Shown here piece by piece: positions 54,371 to 64,000 of a stretch of DNA of 64,000 nt. Numbering within the stretch: the stretch's first letter is position 1; each line of letters begins with the position of its first letter. This DNA is from Nelumbo lutea (taxonomy: Eukaryota; Streptophyta; Magnoliopsida; Proteales; Nelumbonaceae): assembly GCA_022828595.1 (NCBI GenBank), contig JAKGHH010000001.1, positions 119,238,999-119,302,998 on the forward strand. Reading direction: 5' to 3'. Under the pieces are notes generated by a model. That model had not been told where the DNA came from. It saw only the letters and a program-made list of their open reading frames with translations, and did not search any database. The translations under genes and the position numbers were made by a program.

Positions 54371-56500
54371 CAGATGCTTCAAAACGACTGCCCATTGATA
54401 GTCGACTGATGCTTTAGATGCTTCAAAACTACCCACGACCCTGAATGCCATTGGTGCTGGTGGTTGGCGTGGGCTGTGTGGTAGTTTGAGAAATACTAAG
54501 AGTTGAAGATGATTAGAAGAGTAAGAGAGACTAAGAAGAGAACGAAGAGACTGGTGAGACAAGAGAAAAGATAGAGACTGAGAGAAGCTAAGAAGGTTTG
54601 GTTATGAATTTCAAACATCAAAGAGACAAAAAGGCTTGAGTGGTTCAGAATTTCGAAGAGAGTCTAGTAGTGGTAGATTGGGAGATTGGCAAAGTTTCGA
54701 AGAGAGTGAGACTGGTAGTTTGGCAGAGTGGCAGTCTGGCACTCTGGCAAACTGTCGAACTTTGAATTGGTTCAAAGAGAGGCTGAAATTGAAAGTCTCT
54801 CAGACTATCAAACCTTTTTGAAAAATAAAAAATATAATATAATATATATAATATTATACAAATATATATTATTATTATTATTATTATATATATATCAGTT
54901 GGTTCGGTTAACCATTGGTTTTTTTTAAATGGTTAACCGAAACCGAACTGGTTCGTTTTGATATTCCTAAAAAACTAAAAATTTCGATTCGGCTTCATTT
55001 AACCTTATAAAAAAACCGGTGGTTAACCGAACCGACCGGTATATAAACAATAATATATATAATATATAATATTATATTTATACTTTTACTATTTAAAAAA
55101 ACGGCGGCCACATGTGCGCGCCTATGAACTTCCGTCTTTCCCACTTTTATCTTACACGTAACACGCATATCGTTTCAATTTTCCCCTTTCCCAAGTCCCA
55201 ACACCCAACAGGTTGGGATACACTTGCTGAGGCCGAGTGAATAAACATATGCTTACACTGGCTTTTTCGATTTTCCCCTTCTTCAAAAATGAGATGCCTA
55301 AGTAGTAGTAAAGGATTTTCAAAATTTTCAAATGGTGCACACTCGCCAAGGGTGAGTTAATAAACCTGGGTGACACACTCGTTTTTAGTTTTCCCCTTCT
55401 TCGAAAACTGATATCTCTAAGTAATGGATTTTCAAAATTTTCAAATTTATTATTTCCCACTTCCAAGCTTTGCTTGACTGTCTCTGTTTCTCTCATTTCT
55501 CATCTTCGTGGCTCTGCCACCTCTTAGGCTTTCACTTCAGGTGACAACAACAACCAACTGGTTCGCATGCAAATCATCGGCCACCACTTTTGCCCTTGCA
55601 GGTTCGCCCCTCTAACATGCTTGTTTAGTTTTTTTTTTTATTTGAGTGCACAAAAAAACCAAACCGCGGTTAACTGATCCACCAGTTAACCGGTTACATC
55701 AGCTTGGTTTCAATTCAGATTAAAAAAATCAATCAGGTTGGTTCAGTTCAAGAAAAAACCCCACAGTTTGGTTAACCGAACCGTGAGCCCCTACCCCTAA
55801 TGGCATGGGCATCTTTGACACATTTGTGCCTCTTGTTAAAGGATTCTAACAAAGGGGATCTACTTGCAATTATGTCAAAAAGTTCAGATGAGGTAATTGC
55901 AATTACCAAACTTTAGGAGGTTTCAACAAGTTACCATAATTTTTAAATCAAATGACCAATAATCAATCATCTCGACTCCAAAAGTGCATGTGCACTAAAA
56001 CAATAGATACATCTAGACCTAACAATACATACATTTAAAACCACTGCCCACTGGCAGTCCAAAAATGCTTTAGATGCTTCAAAACAACCAACGTGGTGTT
56101 GGTGGTTGTCACATGCTGTGCGACAGTCTGAGAAATACTTAGAGTCGAAGAAGATTAGAAGAGTAAGAGAGAATCAGAAGAGAACGGAGAGACTAGAGAG
56201 ACAAAAGAAAAGACAAAGAGTGAGAGAAGCTGAGAAGGTTTGGTTTCGAATATCAAACATCAAAGAGACAAAAAGGCTTGAGTGGTTCCGAGTTTCGAAA
56301 AGAGTCTGGTAGTGGTAAATTGGGAGACTGGCAAAGTTTCGAAGAGAGTGAGACTGGTAGTCTGGCACTCTGGCAGACTACCAAACTTTCAATTGGTTCA
56401 AAGGGAGGATGCAATTCAAAGTCTCTCAGACTACCGAACCATTTTGAAAAATAAAAAATATAATAAAATGCATATATTATATTATATAAATATATATCAT
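53277..56500 (+). repeat. Array unit B3
   Basis: Helitron-like 3' end at 53,501 with an intact stem. The left end of L is largely deleted (about 53,790-53,815). Then nested element E6, right end of L (to about 55,942) and the purine-rich segment (56,085-56,450), which is nearly identical to that in A2. Confidence 0.8.
54105..55799 (+). mobile_element. Nested hAT-type element E6 (chimeric)
   Basis: Both ends present, with flanks attgcatg/atggcatg. The part before about 54,430 follows E2, 54,430-54,830 follows E1, and the right half follows E2/E3. This patchwork is expected from exchange between array units. Confidence 0.8.
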
Positions 56501-58160
56501 GAGAATTCAAATAAAATTCTCACGAATGTAACTAAAAAAAATATTAATTTTATTAATAAACAATAATAAATAAGAATAATAAGAAGTTTTTTAATGATAA
56601 ATAAGAATAATAAGAATTTTGTGTACTCTGGTTACAATAGCTAGAATTTTATTGCAAAAATAAATATATTATATACTATCATCACAAAATTTGTCACGTG
56701 CAAAGCACGTACACAAATACTGGTATGTGTGAAATAAACTAGACCATCTCTTCTTGTATTACAATCATCTCTATTTCATGTAACAATTTCTATTTGGAAA
56801 AATTAAAGAAGAATAAAGGTTAAAATAGTATTTTTCATCTTTTCGTTATTAGTTAATGATGATTGTAATTTACTAGAACATTTAAGAGCACTTTATGACA
56901 ATTTCTTAATAGTAGGGGTGGAGTCAATTTTTTAAAACTTTGGGGTACTTTAAAATATTTGTCATTTTACAAATAGTAGCATACTTAATGCCATAGATGG
57001 ATGGTAATTAAGAATCATAATCTTTCGGTAAATTGATAAATCATACCTTGATGTTTTTGACCATTGCTGAAACCTCCCCTAAAGTTCAGTAACTGTAATC
57101 ACCTACCCTTAAATTTTTGACATAAATACAAGTAGGCCCCCTCAGTTAGAATCCTCTAATAAGAGGCACGGATAATGTCCAAAATACCTAAGCAATTACT
57201 TTCAACCAAAATGTTTATTTTCCAAAATTTCTCTTCATATCAATCACTACCCAAAGCACTTCCAATCTCTTTTCTAAAATTGATTTATTTTTCAAATTTT
57301 CCCTTCATAACAATTGCTTGAGCAATTTTATACCTTTTTTTTTTGTTCATAAGGTTTGTATTATTTTTACTATAGAAACCAGCCTCAATAGTAATTGCAT
57401 GTAGGGGTGCTCACGGTTCGGTTAATCAAAGCATGGGGTATTTTTTCAAACCAAATTGGCCTGATTGGTTTTTTAAATATCCAAACCGAAACCGAACCAA
57501 CGCAATTGGTTCACTAGTTTGGTTAACTGCAGTTTGATTTTTTGGTTTTTTATGCACGTATAATAGAAAAACCCTAAAAATGTTGGTGGTTGTTTTCGGT
57601 GTCGGACTGGTTGGTGCTGGCAGAGCTGTAGAGAGAGAGAGAGAGAGAGAGATCCCACCTGCTTCAAAACCACCGCCCACTGACAGTCGACTGATGCTTC
57701 AGATGCTTCAAAACTACCAACGACCCTGAATGCCATTGGTGCTGGTGGTTGGCGTGGGCTATGTGCCGGTTTGAGAAATACTAAGAGTTGAAGATGATTA
57801 GAAGAGTAAGAGAGATTGAGAAAAGAATGGAGAGACTGGATAGACAAGAGAAAAGCCAGAGAGTGAGAGAAGCTAAGAAGGTTTGGTTTTGAATTTCAAA
57901 CTTCAAACAGACAAAAAGGCTTGAGTGGTTCTGAGTTTCGAAGAGAGTCTGGCAGTGGTAGATTGAGAGACTGACAAAGTTTCGAAGAGAGTGAGAGTGG
58001 TAGTCTGGCAGAGTGGTAGTCTGGCACTCTGAAAAACTGTCAAACTTTGAATTGGTTCAAAGATAGGCTGAAATTGAAAGTCTCTCATACTATCAAACCA
58101 TTTTGAAAAATAAAAAACATAACATAATATATATAATATTATACAAATACATATTATTAG

Positions 58161-58209
<49 letters not shown>

Positions 58210-58880
58210 CGGTTCGGTTAACCGTTGGTTTTTTTAAATGGTTAACCGAAACCGAACTGGTTCATTTTGATATTCTTAAAAAACTAAAAATTTCTATTCG
58301 GTTTCATTTAACCTTATAAAAAAACGGCGGTTAACCGAACCGACTAGTATATATACAGTTATATATATATATATATATATATAATATTATATTTATATTT
58401 TTACTTTTTAAAAAATCCGGCGGCCACATGCGCGCGCCTATGGCCTTTCGTCTTTCCCACTTTTATCTTACACGTAACACGCATATCGTTTCAATTTTCC
58501 CCTTTCCCAAGTCCCAACACCCAACAGGTTGGGGTACACTTGCTGAGGCCGAGTGAATAAACCTATGCTTACACTGCCTTTTTCGATTTTCCCTTCTTCG
58601 AAAAATGAGATGCCTAAGTAGTAAGTAAAAGATTTTCAAAATTTTCAAATGGTGCACACTCGCCGAGGGTGAGTTAATAAACTTGGGTCACACTCTCGTT
58701 TTTATTTTTCCCCTTCTTCGAAAACTGATATCTCTAAGTAATGGATTTTCAAAATTATCAAATTTATTATTTCCCACTTCCAAGCTTTGCCTGACTGTCT
58801 CTGTCTCTCTCATTTCTCATCTTTGTGGCTCTGCCACCTCTTAGGCTTTCACTTCAGGTGGCTCTGCCACCTCTTAGGCT
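56501..58880 (+). repeat. Array unit B4 (truncated)
   Basis: A Helitron-like end at 56,723 (CTGG instead of CTAG), left end of L from about 57,026, and nested element E7. It stops at a short direct duplication, 'tggctctgccacctcttagg' occurring at about 58,827 and 58,859, then joins the 58,881 block. Confidence 0.8.
57402..58880 (+). mobile_element. Nested hAT-type element E7, 3' truncated
   Basis: The left third follows E1 and the rest follows E3, including the long (TA)n run and the truncation point region. Compared with block A, about 340 bp (12,291-12,632) is missing after the truncation. Confidence 0.8.
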
Positions 58881-61166
58881 CACACCATACGCACAATCCC
58901 TTGCAGCCTTGCATTGGGAGTATCTCTGTTGCGAAGTCTACTGAAGCAGATTTCAGTATATGGAGGTTATGACTTCAATTAGAGAGAGAATCTGATTTTC
59001 AACGTTCTTTCTTGGAAAAATAATTGAAATTGTATTGAGTGCCTTTTTAGCCTGATCTACGTATGCCAATTAAGGTGTTTTGGGTACTTTTTGGAGAGAT
59101 GATCAGATGAGGGCAACCATTGAAGCTGTCTTCTAGTGAGAGCCTTGATTTCCTACTAGGCTGAGGATGATTCAAATTTAAACTTTATTTTCTTTGTTTG
59201 GTTTAATATGACAGATTAATGGGTGAATTGGATTATAGGACTGGGTTTAATATGACAGATTAAAGGGTAAGAAAAAATACAGTTTAGATGGTCGGGCAAA
59301 ACAAACATGGGTTTGTTTTGGTTGGTCAAAACTGGAATCATAAATATGCTAACGAATAAAGTGTTATTGGTTGGGTTTTGATTGGTCAAAACTCTTACCA
59401 TACTCTTTCCATACCATTTCTTTTCCGCATCATAGATTTTGCCTTGTCTTGGATACGTTCAAATTTCAAAATTCTGGCTGGTCAATGATGTTATATAATG
59501 CATTTTCCTTTTCAGATTCCATACTGCAATCCATACTAGAACTGATCTAGATCTTACCGCTTTCATGAAAATGAACTTTTCATAGATTGTAAGCTTGTTG
59601 TTTACTGTTAATCCCAATTCATCACATAGTCTGGATCTCATGATCTGTGTCTGCACTGGCGCATCTCATACATGGTGGGTTCCAGTCTTATGGTGAAATG
59701 TGCTGGCATAGATCATGTTGGAACAGTTTTGTTTGGGAGAATATTCCAGCTCCAAGTCACTCCCCAATTTAGCTTTTTCTTGCTAGGAGATAGATCTCCA
59801 GTGAAGAGGAAGAAAACGTTTTCCTTGTGACTAGCATTTAAAGGTTGTGTTTTGGCCTTTTCGGGTCTTAAGAAGTCCATTTTGAAATAGCATTTTATAA
59901 AGGCGTTTTTTTCAGTATTTAGCAATGTTCAGAGAACCAAATCAAGCATAGAACCAGAAAAGGGAGAGATTCATGGCTCAAAGCAAGGTTTTGAAAACCG
60001 GACCAGACCGGTTGACATTGAGACCTTCTAAGCACTGGTTCTATTTCACCTTAAACCATTTTTGGGCCAAAAATCGTTGATTTGGGGTATTCTATAGCAT
60101 AAATGAGAAATTGGGTGGTGTGTTCTCATTCACATCACACCTATAGTGTGGATGAGAGCACACCACACCAAGGTTCTAAATACCGATACGCTTGATACGC
60201 CGATAGGGGCATATCTGGCGGTATTAGTATTGTTTTTTTTATTTTTAATTTTTTTTTCAAATCTGGTTCAGGGGGCTGGTTTAAGGTTCCTCCACCCCCT
60301 AAATCGGTCAAAACCCCAATACACCTTTTGTAAGGGCATATTTGCATAAGCATTTTGCAAGGTGTAGCGCATTTTAGCCCACACCTTGTGTGTTTGATTC
60401 CATGCATTTCACCTACAACTAGGCCTATCAATGATACTCAAAAAATTTGATGCTTGATTCGACATCCAATCTGATTAACTTGAATTCGGATGATGTATTT
60501 ATCCAATCGGATTGGATTTTGATGTTACAATCTACATCGATTAAATAATTGGATTAAATTCGGATTTGGCCCCACCCAATCCGATTAGAGTCCGAATCCG
60601 ATTATATTGTCATATTTATTGATTATAATATATAAATTTTATAAAATTATATTTAAAATTATATTGTATATGAATTTATATATAATGAATTTAGTATGCT
60701 ATATTTACATTACTTTTATATTATATATAAAAGTTAAAAACTAATCAAAATTTTAATTGTTTTGGTATTGTAACAAATTAAACCAAAGTTGAATTAAATC
60801 CAAATCCGATCAGAATTTGTTAGGATTTGAATTCAAATATGAGGTATTCCTATGCGATTGGATCTTGAACCGGATTCGAATGCAAGTTTTCAATAGTCTG
60901 ATCCGATTATAGCTAGGGTTGTAATTAGGTCGGACTTGGATCCAATGCAACAAAATCCACATCCTATATTATTGATGAGAACTTACATCTGAATCTGATC
61001 CAAATTCTGACCAGATTTAAAGACTCGGATTCGAATTTGAATCCTAACAAACTTGGATCATATTCGGATTTAATCCGACTTCGCTATAAATTTTCTAAAA
61101 TGTAAAAGAGTTAAAATTTTATTTATTTTTCCAACTTTTGTATATAATAAATTAATATAAATATAA
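58881..61166. repeat. Right copy (B) of the segmental duplication, second block
   Basis: Matches 12,633-14,920 almost perfectly. Most differences are single-base homopolymer lengths. One cluster of about seven substitutions lies within ~70 bp at 60,260-60,335 (versus 14,028-14,095). Includes the AATCCGA hAT-like element from about 60,425. Confidence 0.9.
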
Positions 61167-61240
61167 CAAACTAAACCTATTTTATATATAAACTCATATA
61201 TAATATAATATATAGAATATATTTTTAGCATTTTTAAAAA

Positions 61241-62051
61241 TGGAGGGAGATTTGACCCGACCCCTTGGCCATGCGACACGTGGAAGCAACCGAGAGTGAC
61301 TGGCAGAAGCGCCAGATCAGCACGGCAGCGGGCCCACAATCCGAGCTCCGAGAAAAAGAGTCCCGAGCTCCCCAAAAAAAAGGAACCCACGACCCGAGCT
61401 CTCCCTTGAAGGTCCCGAGCCTTACAAGGAGCGCAAAGGGCAAAAACCCGAGCTGACCCACCCCGGGACAATTCAGGCCACACTTCTATCCGAACTCAAG
61501 ACTTCACCTCGCACACCACTTCGGCCCCGAGTCATCTGACTGAACCGTACCTAACGCCCAGGAAGTCCATATGCGGAGGCGGCGCACTTGATTGATTAGG
61601 GGTCCGACACATGACAGCCGCCCCCAAATGGCCACCTGCCACAGCCATCTCAGATGTGGCAGAGACGGCCCTGACAAGGACAGTGGAGGTTATGACACCC
61701 GAACTAGCAATTGACAAAGGTTTTGATACCCGAACTAGCGTCTAGCAGGGATGATGATACCCAATCTGGCGGAGGTGATGATGCCCGATCTGGCAGAGGT
61801 ATGGGAGTGAGTGTACAGGGTGATTATAAAAGGCACCCATCTCCCAAAGAATGAGGTATGTGATTTTTATGCTTTCTGGTCTTGAAGTCCCTCATTTCCC
61901 TTGCCTTCTCAAGAGCACTAACTTGAGCTTCGGAGTGTTCCAATCGGGTTTCTCCCCGAAAGTCTCCAATTTCTTCCTTGTTTCAGGCATCTTCAGCTCT
62001 GTCAAAGGCAAGGTGACCGGCAGCTAGGACCGACCGGATTGCGTATCATCA
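61241..62051 (+). repeat. 5' LTR of Gypsy copy B
   Basis: 811 bp; by eye about 90% like the 5' LTR at 14,993, with substitutions throughout and a ~20-bp deletion near 61,405. TATA box at 61,825. The primer site 'tggcactgtctgtggga' follows at 62,054; it differs from copy A (C-G loss in TGGCGCC), which would weaken tRNA pairing. Confidence 0.9.
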
Positions 62052-62135
62052 TTTGGCACTGTCTGTGGGAATACTTCAAAAAGCCTCCCCTAACCTTTAA
62101 CTATCTCTCTCTCTCTCAAAGAAACCTTAGCTTCC

Positions 62136-63990
62136 ATGGCTTCCTCCAGCAGCAACAGGCACAACACCAACTTGAATGTTGTAGGGGAACACCCTCAGCC
62201 CGCCACTGTATGTATCGGACAGTTCATCGTCCCCTCAATGCACTGTGTGCGGTGGCACCTGTGAATGTTCCCCTCCCCCCCCCCCCCCCTTATCGAGACA
62301 ACTTTCGCCAAACCAACTATTGTCCCTCTGGTGACCAGGCAGAACCAGCTTGATGACTTGCTGCAATGCATGCGGGCAATGCAAGCCCAAATGCAGCACT
62401 TCCAGCAACATCAGCTCCATCAACAGCAAGTACTACACCACATTTCCCAACATCACTGCCAACAACAGTTCCCCCAACTGCCTCTGAACCAACCACAGCT
62501 CCCACCTCGGCACCCTGCTCCGACGCCGGTCAAGCCCTCCCCTCAGGGCGGGTGCCTTCACCGAGGGGAAGCCTCCCAACTTCAGAACCCCTCCAGGAGC
62601 CAGGCCTCATCCCTGGGCAGGAGGGAAAGACTAACTACCCCCGCCTCGCAGCTCGCTGGCGGATCAGGAACCTCCTTGCCGATCAAGTCAGCACCTCAGC
62701 ACTCTAAGTTCGAGCTCCCACTTGCAGAGAACCAATTTGGCATCCTAGCCACAGGCTACCAACAGTCTAGGCCGATCGAGCTCAGCAATACCGAGGCAAG
62801 CATCGCTAATACCAGGCCTTCTCAGCAGCGAAGACGCCCACGAAGTCGCCGAACTACCATCTGCATCCTGCCCAAGCTCCGAGGTAAGGAAGAAACAAGC
62901 TCGAATGAGGTGAAAGTTGCCTCTATTCTTTCAGTTCCTTCCCCCCTGTCACTAGAACTCCTTGCGGTTCCCATGCCCAAAGATTTCAAACTCCTCCCCT
63001 ATACAAGTATGATGGGTCATTTGACCAATGACCACGTCGATGCTTTCCAGTCCCAAATGCACCTAGCGAGGGCTAGCGAGTCCTGCATGTGTGTGGCCTT
63101 CACTACCACCTTCAGGGGAGTGACCCACACCTGGTACAAGAACTTGGCCCCCGGGTCGATAAGAAGTTGGAACCAGTTCGTGCAAGTCTTCACCGCACAT
63201 TTCGTTACTAGCAAGCGGTGTACCCGAACCGAGGAGAGCCTCCTCGGAATAGTTCAAAGGAAGGAGAGTCCATCCGGGGCTATGTCAAACAATTCAATGA
63301 CGCATGCTTGTAGACACTGCACCCAGAGCCCGCGGTACAGCTCGTGGTAGCCAAGAGGGGCATGACACACAAGGAGTTCAAGTGGCACATTGTAGTCAAC
63401 CAGCCCGCGATCATAGCTGAATTCCTCAATCTCGCAGACAAATTCATAAGAACAAAAGAGGAGATCAATCAAATGACTGAAAGGGGATCGAAAAAAATAT
63501 GAGGGAAGGCGAACCCTCCAACCCAGATGACAGGAGAAAGAAAGACCCACCTCGGAAGATGAAGCCAATCCAACCGTTCCGAGCTCCCTTAGTACGTCGG
63601 ATGGACTACACACCCTTAAACGCGAAGCGGGCCGAGATCTTAATGACGATCAAAGATGCCCCGTACGTGAAATGACCACCTCGTCTGAAGGGAAACCTGA
63701 ACAAGAGAATTAAAAACATGTACTGCAGTTTCCTTATAGACCACGGTCATAGCACCAAACATCGTAATAATCTCCGCGACGAGATAGAAGAACATATCCG
63801 TCGCGGGTACCTAAGAAATTTTGTACAGCATAATAATAATAACAGTAATAGTAATAAGATAGGTCGGAAGGGAGAGCACAGTAGAGATGCTCTCGAGTCC
63901 AGCAGCTGACCAACCGAACCATAGAAGCAGCCCCCGGAGGAAAGACCAGTTTGGGGAACAATCCATGTGATCATTGGAGGATCGATCGTA
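62136..63990 (+). pseudogene. Gag of Gypsy copy B, frameshifted
   Basis: The ATG at 62,136 opens a frame broken near 62,225. A long frame 62,265-63,350 then carries the glutamine-rich segment (QLDDLLQCMRAMQAQMQ), a proline/serine-rich part and the Retrotrans_gag core (62,990-63,260: W-YKNLAPGSI-SWNQFVQVF). A shift near 63,262 moves the rest (YVKQFNDACL-type, KEFKWHIVVNQPAI) to another frame. YTPLNAKRAEILMTIKDAPY with a stop after VK, then the CxFx4HGHxT-type zinc-knuckle-like motif and EIEEHIRRGYLRNFV follow to ~63,825. An (AAT)n insertion at 63,828-63,858 comes next. Gag packages the element RNA in the family. Confidence 0.85.
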
Positions 63991-64000
63991 GCAGGATGCA

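Larger units (their letters stand above)
48420..58880 (+). repeat. Tandem array of four composite transposon units (block B)
   Basis: Same composite units as 3,688-12,290. Units begin at 48,420, 50,770 (truncated), 53,277 and 56,501. Nested hAT-type elements start at 49,389, 50,917, 54,105 and 57,402. Joins differ from block A: B1 begins like A3, and B4 ends like A3. This indicates unequal exchange or conversion after duplication. Confidence 0.85.
61241..64000 (+). mobile_element. Ty3/Gypsy element, Tat/Retand type (copy B), runs off the window
   Basis: Inserted at exactly the same position in the flanking sequence as copy A (tttttaaaaa then TGGAGGGAG). It has a 5' LTR, primer site and gag with the core domain retained. 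Protease and pol would lie beyond the window end. Confidence 0.9.

Overview
The window is repeat-dominated intergenic DNA from a seed plant, most likely an angiosperm. The evidence is a Tat/Retand-type Ty3/Gypsy element with an extra antisense ORF, plant L1 LINE remnants, families with hAT-type ends (TAGGGGTG ends, 8-bp target duplications), Helitron-like CTAG 3' ends and a B3/DUF313 gene, a land-plant family. Species cannot be named from what is visible. I see no rRNA or tRNA gene, no CRISPR array and no organelle insertion. Only one ORF looks like an intact host gene.

Layout: 1-3,687 is a repeat mosaic (long-TIR elements, a small hAT MITE with a perfect target duplication, a hAT-like element holding a T-rich minisatellite). 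3,688-12,290 is a head-to-tail array of three ~3.1-3.3-kb composite units, each a long-TIR element with the same hAT-type element nested at the same site plus Helitron-like and purine-rich segments. 12,291-14,165 is a duplicated non-coding block. 14,174-22,635 is a hAT-like element split by a 7.4-kb degenerate Gypsy element (14,993-22,399). 22,400-24,460 holds dispersed repeats and a solo LTR. 24,675-25,445 (minus) is the B3/DUF313 gene; a pseudogenised second copy lies at 30,968-31,736. Between them are a truncated hAT element, an AT-rich tandem repeat and a deleted LTR element with GC-rich minisatellites (27,898-29,544). 33,180-36,405 is a deleted L1 LINE. 36,400-40,075 is low-complexity-poor DNA with no recognised gene, ending at a broken exon of splicing factor SF1/BBP (40,075-40,483, minus). 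40,735-43,329 is a SINE-like copy and a diverged third copy of the 12,291-14,350 block, with a near-perfect 48-bp hairpin. 43,330-44,374 is the 3' end of another LTR element.

From 45,769 the first 15 kb is repeated in order (45,769-61,166), nearly identical outside the array. The array here has four units instead of three, and chimeric unit joins indicate unequal exchange. The near-identity stops abruptly about 70 bp before the Gypsy LTR (14,920 versus 61,166); beyond it the two Gypsy copies look only about 90% alike by eye. The second Gypsy copy (61,241 to the window end) keeps the gag domain that the first has lost.

The most unusual structures are the composite-transposon tandem array with differing copy number, the sharp identity boundary at the LTR, a TATA box correctly placed for the Gypsy antisense ORF, and the hairpin at 41,391-41,507.
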